From Pseudomonas avellanae BPIC 631 (lineage in GTDB: Bacteria; Pseudomonadota; Gammaproteobacteria; Pseudomonadales; Pseudomonadaceae): a stretch of DNA of 59,403 nucleotides. The notes below the pieces were generated by a model that worked only from the letters and a program-made list of their open reading frames with translations, was not told the origin of the DNA and ran no database searches. Positions 52,262-59,403 of the stretch are shown one piece after another; the first letter of the stretch is position 1; every line of letters starts with the position of its first letter. A program made the translations under genes and the position numbers. The stretch is taken from assembly GCF_000444135.1 (NCBI RefSeq), contig NZ_ATDK01000055.1, positions 1-59,403 on the forward strand, written 5' to 3'.

Positions 52262-53572
52262 TTAAATCGCATCCCTTGGCAGCATCAAGCCAAGCGGCAG
52301 TCGCACGCGCGCCTCCAGACCGCCACCCGAACGATTTCTTAACTCCACATTACCGCCGTGCATCGCGGCGATACGCTTGACGATGGCCAGCCCAAGGCCG
52401 GTTCCCTTGCCGCTGCGTGCGCGATCGCCGCGGATGAACGGGTTGAAGATCGTGTCCAGTTCGGACGGATCAATGCCCGCTCCTCTGTCCAGGACACTCA
52501 GCACCACGTAGGGCGCGTTTCTGTCGCCTGAGACGTAAGCAGCCACTTCGATACCATTGCCCGCATGATGCCTGGCGTTGCCAATCAAATTGGTCAGCAG
52601 ACGCTTCATCGACACCCTACGCAGCGGAAACGGCGGAATCGGCTCCAGGCACAGGCGGATGCTGTCTTCATCATTATTGAAGGGTGCAACCACATCGCGC
52701 ACCAGATCGCCCAGGTCGACTTCTTCAATCTCCTCGTCACGGCCATCGCGGATAAACGCCAGAAACTGGTCGAGAATGGCGTCCATGTCCTCGATATCGC
52801 GAACCATGCCCTCGGAAAACTCGTTGTCGTTCATCAGTTCCAGCGAAAGACGCAGGCGCGTCAGTGGCGTACGCAGGTCGTGGGAGACGCCCGCCAGCAT
52901 CAGCTCGCGCTCCTGCCCGGCCTGTTCGACGTCTTCGGCCATCTGGTTGAAGGCCCGGTAAACTTCGGTCATCTCGCTGGGCGTATCACTGACCGGCAAA
53001 CGCACGCTGCGCCCCTGCCCCAGTTGCCGGGCGGCAAAGACCAGTCGCTTGAGCGGCTGATTGAGCTGACGCACGAAGATCCACGCCGACGCAGTGGACA
53101 ACAGACCGATGGCCAGGAACCAGCCCAGCACGCTCCAGATTTTCTGGCCGCGTAACGGATGCGGGTAAAGCGGCACTTTCAGCCAGCCATCCCCCAGGCT
53201 CGGCGCGCGAACCCACAGCGCGGGCGGCGCATGCACGCGCAAACGCACTTCGGTGTCGGCACCCAGTTCGGCCTGCATCTGCCGCTGATAGATCTCGCTG
53301 TACGGCCAATGCTGCTCGCCTTCCGGCACGCCACCGCCCACCACCCGAATCAGACCGGCCGCCTCGGCAATCGCCTCGCGATCGTTTTCATCGGCAGCCC
53401 AATACGCACGCAAGGTCAGTGCGACACCGTGGCTGTACTGCCTGTCGACCAGCACGTCTTCGTTCATCAACAGGTAAACCAGCGTCAGGGCCTTGGAAAA
53501 CAGCACGACGATGAGCACCAGCCAGAGCGTGCGGGAGAAAAAGCTTTGCGGGAACCAGAGCGGAGTCTTCAT
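52262..53572 (-). CDS. envZ: Sensor kinase EnvZ/AmgS
   Basis: A 436-residue inner-membrane kinase from ATG 53572 (MKTPLWFPQSFFSRTLW); the frame allows four more residues. Two membrane helices (about 13-35 and 147-168) flank a periplasmic domain; a HAMP linker, H231 in GVSHDLRTPLTRLRLSLEL, N-box NLIGNARHH, and ATP motifs DRGAGI and GTGLGLAIV follow. With OmpR it senses envelope stress; the P. aeruginosa pair is AmgRS, linked to aminoglycoside tolerance. A spacer of 163 bases rich in hairpins separates it from ompR. Confidence 0.94.
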   Translation of the reverse strand: MKTPLWFPQSFFSRTLWLVLIVVLFSKALTLVYLLMNEDVLVDRQYSHGVALTLRAYWAADENDREAIAEAAGLIRVVGGGVPEGEQHWPYSEIYQRQMQAELGADTEVRLRVHAPPALWVRAPSLGDGWLKVPLYPHPLRGQKIWSVLGWFLAIGLLSTASAWIFVRQLNQPLKRLVFAARQLGQGRSVRLPVSDTPSEMTEVYRAFNQMAEDVEQAGQERELMLAGVSHDLRTPLTRLRLSLELMNDNEFSEGMVRDIEDMDAILDQFLAFIRDGRDEEIEEVDLGDLVRDVVAPFNNDEDSIRLCLEPIPPFPLRRVSMKRLLTNLIGNARHHAGNGIEVAAYVSGDRNAPYVVLSVLDRGAGIDPSELDTIFNPFIRGDRARSGKGTGLGLAIVKRIAAMHGGNVELRNRSGGGLEARVRLPLGLMLPRDAI

Positions 53573-53601
53573 AACTGCAGCCATACACTTTGCAAGGCGA
53601 G

Positions 53602-53740
53602 CCAGGCTCGCAGGTTTGCCGAACGCGGGCGAGACCCGATGGACGAACGCAAAAAACCAGAACGTCGATAGCCTTGCGCAAGGTTATCGACGTAACTGGC
53701 GGGAGTGACGAATTTCGGTGCTGACAGCCGCGCTGTCAGC
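53602..53740. repeat. Three strong palindromes between ompR and envZ
   Basis: GCGAGC-CAG-GCTCGC near 53602-53616; a 32-base near-perfect palindrome at 53662-53693 (outer arms ACGTCGATA / TATCGACGT, centre CCTTGCGCAAGG, one mismatched pair that is G-U in RNA); and GCTGACAGC-CGC-GCTGTCAGC at 53720-53740, overlapping the ompR stop. They could trim or attenuate the ompR-envZ transcript so that envZ is made at a lower level. Confidence 0.6.
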
Positions 53741-54476
53741 GGCTTCCGGCACCATCCGGAACGAATACATAACCTACGCCCCAGACTGTCTGGATATAAC
53801 GCGGCTTGGAAGGATCCGGTTCGATCAGACGACGCAGACGGGAAATCTGTACGTCGATGGACCGCTCCAGCGCATCCCACTCGCGGCCACGGGCCAGGTT
53901 CATCAGTTTGTCCCGGGTCAGCGGCTCGCGAGCGTGCATGACCAGAGCCTTGAGGACCGCGAATTCACCCGTGGTCAGCATGTGTACTTCGTCGCCGCGT
54001 TTCAGTTCGCGGGTCGCCAGCGAGAGCACGTAGTCGCCGAAGCTGACCGACTCGTCTTCACTGCCGGGCGCGCCTGGCACAGGTGCTGCCTGACGACGCA
54101 GAACAGCCTTGACCCGCGCCATCAGCTCGTCCGGGTTGAAAGGCTTGGCCAGGTAGTCGTCAGCGCCCAGTTCGAGCCCCTTGATGCGGCTCAGCTCATC
54201 GCCCTTGGCGGTCAGCATGATGATGGGCACCTGATTGTTCGCGGCACGCAGACGACGGCAGGCTGAAAGGCCGTCTTCTCCGGGCAGCATCAAGTCCAGC
54301 ACCACAAGGTTGAAAACCTCACGGGCCAGCAAGCGGTCCATTTGTTCCACGTTTGCCACGGCGCGGGCACGGTAGCCCTTGCTGGAGAAAAAACGTTCCA
54401 GGAGGCTGCTCAGCCCCGGATCGTCATCGACAATAAGGATTTTTTCGCCTTCAGCATTTTGTGCGGTGCTGCTCAT
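53736..54476 (-). CDS. ompR: Response regulator OmpR/AmgR
   Basis: A 246-residue regulator: receiver with acidic pocket (VDDDPG), D61 in VVLDLMLPGEDG and lysine in DYLAKPFNPDEL, then the winged-helix DNA-binding domain (FAVLKALVMHAREPLTRDKLMNLARGREWDALERSIDVQISRLRRLIE). It is the partner of the downstream envZ/amgS gene and first in the operon. Divergent transcription from tex across a 299-base spacer holds promoters for both; a TATAAT at 54636-54641 probably belongs to tex. Confidence 0.96.
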   Translation of the reverse strand: MSSTAQNAEGEKILIVDDDPGLSSLLERFFSSKGYRARAVANVEQMDRLLAREVFNLVVLDLMLPGEDGLSACRRLRAANNQVPIIMLTAKGDELSRIKGLELGADDYLAKPFNPDELMARVKAVLRRQAAPVPGAPGSEDESVSFGDYVLSLATRELKRGDEVHMLTTGEFAVLKALVMHAREPLTRDKLMNLARGREWDALERSIDVQISRLRRLIEPDPSKPRYIQTVWGVGYVFVPDGAGSR

Positions 54477-54775
54477 CGGATGCTCCTCTGATCTCGGGGC
54501 GCATTATGGCGTAGCTGCGGTGATGCGCACCTTGTGCATTGTTAGCAGATTTTACTGGGGGCGACACTTGTGCATGCTTTTTCGCCGAAAAAAGAGCGTA
54601 TTTGTCGGCCAATCCCCTAATTGCGCTTCGGCAGGTATAATGCGCCGCCCTCAAAGTCAGGCAACGCCGGGCTCATGGCGGTTCGCCAGCCCTGAAAATA
54701 AAAGCTGGCAGACGGACACCAGGCAAGGCAATTCGTACACAGCCCAGTTTTCTGCTCACAACTCCAGGTGGTTTT

Positions 54776-57097
54776 ATGGACAGCATCAACAGCCGCATCG
54801 CCGAAGAACTCGGCGTACGCCCACAACAGGTCGCAGCGGCCGTAGCACTACTGGATGAAGGCTCGACCGTGCCCTTCATTTCCCGCTACCGCAAGGAAGT
54901 GACCGGCAGTCTCGATGACACGCAATTACGCCATCTGGAAGAACGTCTGCGCTACCTGCGCGAACTGGACGACCGGCGCGTCAGCATTCTTGCCAGCATC
55001 GAAGAGCAAGGCAAGCTGACCCCGGAACTGGCTCGCGACATCAAGCTGGCCGACACCAAGACCCGCCTTGAAGATTTGTACCTGCCTTATAAGCAGAAAC
55101 GCCGTACCAAGGGCCAGATCGCCCTTGAAGCGGGCCTCGGCGAGCTGGCTGACGGCCTGTTCAACGACCCGAGCCTGACCCCGGACGCCGAAGCCGCCCG
55201 TTTTGTCGACGCCGAGAAAGGCGTGGCCGACGTGAAAGCTGCGCTGGAAGGCGCCAAGTACATTCTGATGGAGCGCTTCGCCGAAGACGCCTCGCTACTG
55301 GAAAAACTGCGCAGCTTCCTCAAGCAGGAAGCGGTGATCAGCGCGCGCGTGGTGCCGGGCAAGGAAGAGGAAGGCGCCAAGTTCCGTGACTACTTCGAAC
55401 ACGACGAGCCGCTCAAAAGCATGCCGTCGCACCGCGCGCTGGCGATTTTCCGTGGCCGCAACGAAGGTTTTCTCAGCTCTGCACTGAAAGTCGGTGAAGA
55501 ACTGCCAGGTGCCATGCACCCGTGCGAACTGATGATCGGCGAGCGTTTCGGCATCCAGAACCAGAGCCGTGCGGCGGACAAATGGCTGGCCGAAGTGGTG
55601 CGCTGGACCTGGAAGGTCAAGCTGTACAGCCATCTCGAAACCGATCTGCTGGGTGAGTTGCGTGAAGGCGCCGAAACCGAAGCCATCAACGTTTTCGCCC
55701 ACAACCTGCACGACCTGTTGCTCGCCGCCCCGGCTGGCCAGCGCGCCACGTTGGGCCTGGACCCAGGCCTGCGCACCGGCTGCAAGGTCGCGGTCGTGGA
55801 TGCCACCGGCAAACTGCTCGACTACGCGACAGTTTATCCGCATGTGCCGAAAAATCAGTGGGATCAGACCATCGCCGTGCTGGCTGCCCTGTGCGCCAAG
55901 CACTCGGTCGATCTGATCGCTATCGGCAACGGCACCGCCAGCCGCGAAACCGACAAGCTGGCCGCCGACCTGATCAAAAAATACCCAGGCCTGAAAATGA
56001 CCAAGGTTATGGTTTCCGAAGCAGGTGCATCGGTTTATTCCGCCTCGGAACTAGCGGCCAAGGAATTCCCGGACCTCGACGTATCGATCCGTGGCGCAGT
56101 GTCGATTGCCCGCCGCCTGCAGGACCCGCTGGCCGAACTGGTGAAAATCGATCCTAAATCCATTGGTGTCGGCCAGTACCAGCACGACGTGTCGCAGCTC
56201 AAACTGGCTCGCGGCCTGGATGCGGTGGTTGAAGACTGCGTGAACGCCGTGGGCGTGGACGTAAACACCGCTTCGGTGGCGCTGCTGGCACGGATTTCCG
56301 GCCTCAACACCACGCTGGCGCAGAATATCGTCGCGCATCGCGACGAAAACGGTGCGTTCAAGACTCGCGCAGCGCTGAAGAAAGTCAGCCGTCTGGGCGA
56401 AAAGACCTTTGAACAGGCCGCAGGCTTCCTGCGCGTCATGACCGGTGACAACCCGCTGGACTCGTCTGCCGTTCACCCGGAAGCCTATCCGCTGGTGCAA
56501 CGCATTGCGGCTGAAACCGACCGCGACATCCGTTCGCTGATCGGCGACGCCAGCTTTCTCAAGCGTCTGGACCCGAAGAAGTTCACCGACGAGACCTTTG
56601 GTCTGCCGACCGTCACCGACATTTTGCAGGAACTCGAAAAACCGGGCCGCGACCCGCGTCCAGAGTTCAAGACCGCAGCATTTCAGGACGGCGTCGAGGA
56701 CCTCAAGGACCTGCAACCGGGCATGATCCTCGAAGGCGTTGTCACCAACGTCACCAACTTCGGTGCGTTCGTCGATATCGGCGTGCATCAGGACGGCCTG
56801 GTGCACATCTCGGCGTTGTCCGAGAAGTTCATCAAGGACCCGCGTGAAGCGGTCAAGGCCGGTGATGTGGTGAAAGTGAAGGTCATGGAAGTCGACATCC
56901 CGCGCAAACGCGTCGGCCTGTCGATGCGCATGAGCGACACACCCGGCGAGAAAATCGACGGTGCTCGCGGCGCACGCCCTGGCTCCTCGCCTCGCCAGCA
57001 GAACAGCGCCCCGCGCAAGGAAGCCACTGCTCCGGCACCGGCCAACAACGCCATGGCCTCGCTGTTCGCCAACGCCAAGCAGTTGAAGAAGCGCTGA
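54776..57097 (+). CDS. tex: RNA-binding transcription accessory protein Tex
   Basis: A 773-residue protein with the complete Tex layout: N-terminal helical and helix-turn-helix part ([34 protein letters not shown]), a YqgF/RNase H-like domain ([21 protein letters not shown]), helix-hairpin-helix region ([18 protein letters not shown]), and a C-terminal S1 domain ([31 protein letters not shown]), followed by a variable Pro/Ala tail. It binds nucleic acid and supports transcription and toxin expression in several bacteria. Its stop overlaps the start of the thioesterase gene by one base. Confidence 0.97.
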   Translation: MDSINSRIAEELGVRPQQVAAAVALLDEGSTVPFISRYRKEVTGSLDDTQLRHLEERLRYLRELDDRRVSILASIEEQGKLTPELARDIKLADTKTRLEDLYLPYKQKRRTKGQIALEAGLGELADGLFNDPSLTPDAEAARFVDAEKGVADVKAALEGAKYILMERFAEDASLLEKLRSFLKQEAVISARVVPGKEEEGAKFRDYFEHDEPLKSMPSHRALAIFRGRNEGFLSSALKVGEELPGAMHPCELMIGERFGIQNQSRAADKWLAEVVRWTWKVKLYSHLETDLLGELREGAETEAINVFAHNLHDLLLAAPAGQRATLGLDPGLRTGCKVAVVDATGKLLDYATVYPHVPKNQWDQTIAVLAALCAKHSVDLIAIGNGTASRETDKLAADLIKKYPGLKMTKVMVSEAGASVYSASELAAKEFPDLDVSIRGAVSIARRLQDPLAELVKIDPKSIGVGQYQHDVSQLKLARGLDAVVEDCVNAVGVDVNTASVALLARISGLNTTLAQNIVAHRDENGAFKTRAALKKVSRLGEKTFEQAAGFLRVMTGDNPLDSSAVHPEAYPLVQRIAAETDRDIRSLIGDASFLKRLDPKKFTDETFGLPTVTDILQELEKPGRDPRPEFKTAAFQDGVEDLKDLQPGMILEGVVTNVTNFGAFVDIGVHQDGLVHISALSEKFIKDPREAVKAGDVVKVKVMEVDIPRKRVGLSMRMSDTPGEKIDGARGARPGSSPRQQNSAPRKEATAPAPANNAMASLFANAKQLKKR

Positions 57098-57480
57098 TGG
57101 ACATTCCCGAGGATCTGACCCAAAGCGCCTACTTCAAGATGCTCGGCTGCGAGCTGCGGCGTCTTGACGAGGGCGTGGCCGAAGTTGCGCTGCCGCTGGA
57201 GGCGCACCTGCGCAATCGCGGCAACGTGATGCACGGCGGGGCGATCTTCAGTCTGGTCGATATCAGCATGGGGCTGGCCTGTTCCAGCTCCCATGGTTTT
57301 GACCAGCGCAGCGTGACCATCGAGTGCAAGATCAACTACGTGCGTGGCGTGTCCGACGGCGAAGTCCTGTGCATCGCCAAAGTGCTGCATGCGGACCGCA
57401 GGACGCTGGTGGTCGAGGCGCAAGTTGTGCAGGGCGACAAACTCGTCGCCAAGGCTCAGGGCACGTTTGCGGTCATCTAA
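57097..57480 (+). CDS. PaaI-type hotdog thioesterase
   Basis: A 127-residue single hotdog domain. The helix motif RNRGNVMHGGAIFSLVDISMGLA, containing the catalytic HGG and aspartate, is typical of PaaI/YbdB thioesterases that hydrolyse acyl- or aryl-CoA esters. The start ATG shares its A with the TGA of tex, so translation is coupled. A hairpin (CGGCACCA / TGGTGCCG, 57554-57575) lies 74 bases after the stop. The substrate is unknown. The order ompR-tex-thioesterase-gshA is conserved in Pseudomonas. Confidence 0.9.
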   Translation: MDIPEDLTQSAYFKMLGCELRRLDEGVAEVALPLEAHLRNRGNVMHGGAIFSLVDISMGLACSSSHGFDQRSVTIECKINYVRGVSDGEVLCIAKVLHADRRTLVVEAQVVQGDKLVAKAQGTFAVI

Positions 57481-57553
57481 GCTCATTCAAAGGCTGATGA
57501 AAGCAATCATTGCGAACAGAACCTAGCCGTATCGACATCATTTGGGTTAATTT

Positions 57554-57575
57554 CGGCACCATTAGCGTGGTGCCG
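57554..57575 (+). terminator. Hairpin after the thioesterase gene
   Basis: CGGCACCA-TTAGCG-TGGTGCCG is a perfect eight-base stem. It lacks a T-tract, so its terminator role is tentative. The rest of the 243-base spacer before gshA shows no gene. Confidence 0.45.
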
Positions 57576-57723
57576 AGTCCATTTGGGTGGTACGACGAAG
57601 TGCAGTGATTGTGAACAGGCGTTACAGATTCCACCAGGCGACCACGCCAGTTCCTTTCTTCACCCTTGTAGACCGTCAAGTCCACCCCCATATCGGGGCG
57701 ACCGATGCGTGAAGGATTACACC

Positions 57724-59313
57724 TTGAGCGAACTTTTAAACCGTCGTCTTGCTTTGCTCGGCGAGCGCAACAACCTCTCTTTGCTGGAGCAGTGCCTGCA
57801 CGGTATCGAGCGTGAGTGCCTGCGTGTCACGCCACAGGCAGAGCTGGCCCGCACGCCCCATCCGCAAGCTCTGGGTGCCGCACTGACCAACGGCCTGGTC
57901 ACGACCGATTATTCCGAATCGCTGCTGGAGTTCATTACCCCGGCGCTGAAGAACCCGGTCGATACCCTCGACAGCCTGGACAAGATCCATCGCTTTGCCT
58001 ACAGCAAGCTGGACAACGAGCTGCTCTGGAGCCCGTCGATGCCTTGCCCGCTGCCGGACGAGGAGCACATACCGATTGCGTATTACGGCACGTCGAACAT
58101 CGGCAAGCTGAAATACGTCTATCGCAAAGGGCTGGCGCTGCGTTATGGCAAAACCATGCAGTGCATTGCCGGTATCCACTACAATTTTTCGCTGCCGGAA
58201 GACGCCTGGGCGCTGCTCAAGCAGACCGAAGACTTTGCCGGCGACGCGCGCGACTACCAGTCGCATTCCTACATCGCGCTGATTCGTAACTTCCGCCGTT
58301 ACAGCTGGCTGCTGATGTACCTGTTTGGCGCATCGCCCGCGCTGGACGCAGGTTTCCTGCGCGGTCGCGTGCACCAGCTGGACCATTTCGACGCCGACAC
58401 GCTGTACCTGCCTTACGCCACCAGCCTGCGCATGAGCGATCTGGGTTACCAGAGCGATGCCCAGGCCGATCTGACGCCGTGCTACAACGACTTGGTCAGC
58501 TACACCGACAGCCTGCGCAAGGCCGTGGCCACGCCGTACAAGCCCTACGTCGATATCGGCACCCACGACCAGAACGGCGAGTGGGTCCAGCTCAACACCA
58601 ATGTGTTGCAGATCGAGAACGAGTACTACTCCAACATCCGCCCCAAGCGCGTGACCTACAGCGGCGAACGCCCTATCCAGGCGCTGGTGGGCCGCGGGGT
58701 GCAGTATGTCGAAGTGCGCTGCCTGGACATCAATCCGTTTCTGCCGACCGGCATCAGCCTGGAACAGTCGCGCTTCATCGACGCATTCGTGCTGTATTGC
58801 GCACTTGAGGAAAGCCAGCAACTTGCTGGTCATGAGTGCTCCAATGCCAGCTCGAACTTCCTTGCGGTGGTCAAGGAAGGGCGTCGTCCGGGTCTGAACC
58901 TGCAACGCGATAACTCGCCTGTCGAGCTCAAGGCCTGGGCCACCGAGTTGCTGGAAAAAATCACGCCGATTGCCCAACTGCTCGATCAGGCTCAGGGCAC
59001 CGATGAGCACAGCAAGTCGATTGCCGTGCAACAGGCCAAGATCGACGACACAGCCCTGACACCTTCTGCCCAGGTGCTGGCCAGCATGAGAGCGCATGGC
59101 GAAGGCTTCACGGCGTTCTCCCTGCGTCAAAGCCAGGTCCACGCCGAATACTTCCGCACCCATCCGCTGAGTGCCGCAGAGCAGGCGCATTTCGAAGACT
59201 TGGCCAAAACCTCGCTGGAGGAACAGGCCGAACTGGAAGCGACAGAAGAAGTGGTGGATTTCGACACGTTTGTCGGGTCGTATCAGGCGAGCATTCTGTC
59301 GATCAGTAACTGA
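57724..59313 (+). CDS. gshA: Glutamate-cysteine ligase
   Basis: A 529-residue proteobacterial-type GshA that joins glutamate and cysteine with ATP, the first step of glutathione synthesis. Seen: the conserved start [63 protein letters not shown] and [17 protein letters not shown] 57724 is preferred because AAGGA sits seven bases upstream and the product then begins like its relatives; GTG 57709 is the alternative. No partner gene lies within the window. Confidence 0.95.
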   Translation: MSELLNRRLALLGERNNLSLLEQCLHGIERECLRVTPQAELARTPHPQALGAALTNGLVTTDYSESLLEFITPALKNPVDTLDSLDKIHRFAYSKLDNELLWSPSMPCPLPDEEHIPIAYYGTSNIGKLKYVYRKGLALRYGKTMQCIAGIHYNFSLPEDAWALLKQTEDFAGDARDYQSHSYIALIRNFRRYSWLLMYLFGASPALDAGFLRGRVHQLDHFDADTLYLPYATSLRMSDLGYQSDAQADLTPCYNDLVSYTDSLRKAVATPYKPYVDIGTHDQNGEWVQLNTNVLQIENEYYSNIRPKRVTYSGERPIQALVGRGVQYVEVRCLDINPFLPTGISLEQSRFIDAFVLYCALEESQQLAGHECSNASSNFLAVVKEGRRPGLNLQRDNSPVELKAWATELLEKITPIAQLLDQAQGTDEHSKSIAVQQAKIDDTALTPSAQVLASMRAHGEGFTAFSLRQSQVHAEYFRTHPLSAAEQAHFEDLAKTSLEEQAELEATEEVVDFDTFVGSYQASILSISN

Positions 59314-59317
59314 TCGA

Positions 59318-59403
59318 CAGTGTGACGCAGAGCGTCACGAACGGCATTCCCACGCGGAGCGTGCGGAACGATAACCTCAACTATCGTGCGACGCTCCGCG
59401 TCA
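59318..59403. repeat. REP-like modular hairpin array at the window edge
   Basis: Modules GTGACGCAGAGCGTCAC, TTCCCACGCGGAGCGTGCGGAA and TGCGACGCTCCGCGTCA with the linkers GAACGGCA and CGATAACC, matching the arrays at 11404 and 28320. It begins just after gshA and runs off the window. Confidence 0.78.

Overview
The window is chromosomal DNA of a Pseudomonas of the P. syringae complex. Gene content and order (typA-thiI-glnA-...-ntrBC, thrB-polA-engB-dsbA, kinB-algB, ompR-envZ, tex, gshA) are those of the genus. An indoleacetate-lysine ligase gene (iaaL) next to a MATE transporter gene, each preceded by a hrp-box-like promoter, points to a plant-pathogenic P. syringae lineage. GC is high throughout except for the AT-rich gene at 163-1134. 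No tRNA, rRNA, CRISPR array, complete insertion sequence or prophage was seen.

Layout. (1) 1-6852: an AT-rich DKNYY-type lipoprotein gene, then a tight six-gene set on the + strand: family-2 glycosyltransferase, unrecognised exported protein, ferritin-like diiron protein, GT-B glycosyltransferase, PAP2-type membrane enzyme and membrane fatty-acid desaturase. It looks like an uncharacterised glycolipid or lipid-modification pathway. (2) 7018-11942 (- strand): iaaL, matE, an OprD porin and a small exported protein. (3) 12165-18279: a DUF2790 protein, a CPA1 Na+/H+ antiporter and the remains of a sorbitol/mannitol uptake operon: frameshifted AraC activator, intact solute-binding protein, no permease or ATPase genes, frameshifted dehydrogenase, intact DeoR regulator. 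(4) 18380-28312: typA, thiI, glnA, exported chorismate mutase, two DUF4124 proteins, ntrB and ntrC. glnA has a clear sigma-54 promoter and an NtrC site; a perfect NtrC-type palindrome lies before ntrB. (5) 28490-35675: an aldo-keto reductase, an orphan sulfonate-type binding protein, an LLM flavin monooxygenase and a TonB receptor, with a divergent LacI repressor and a perfect LacI-type operator. Two related REP blocks flank the monooxygenase-receptor-repressor part.

(6) 35971-45721: thrB, a DUF2782 protein, polA, the ErsA/Spot 42-like sRNA with an AlgU-type promoter, engB, dsbA, a nuclease/phosphatase-family protein, a diguanylate cyclase and an AmpDh2-type amidase. The polA product lacks all four carboxylates of its 3'-5' exonuclease site, so it is predicted to have no proofreading. 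(7) 45981-52013: a YefM-YoeB toxin-antitoxin pair, kinB-algB, then a cell-envelope group (BON protein, small membrane protein, DUF1328, Ivy family). The last three sit behind a sigma-54-like promoter with a perfect inverted repeat at enhancer distance. (8) 52014-59403: a hairpin-rich convergent spacer, envZ/ompR (amgS/amgR), tex, a hotdog thioesterase, gshA and a REP-like array at the edge.

Themes that link the genes are nitrogen control (glnA, ntrBC), envelope stress and alginate (AlgU sRNA promoter, kinB-algB, amgRS, ivy, ampDh2) and host interaction (iaaL, matE, possibly the exported chorismate mutase). The most unusual observations are the exonuclease-dead Pol I, the 1199-6852 lipid/glycan cluster, the sigma-54/enhancer arrangement beside algB and the decaying polyol operon.
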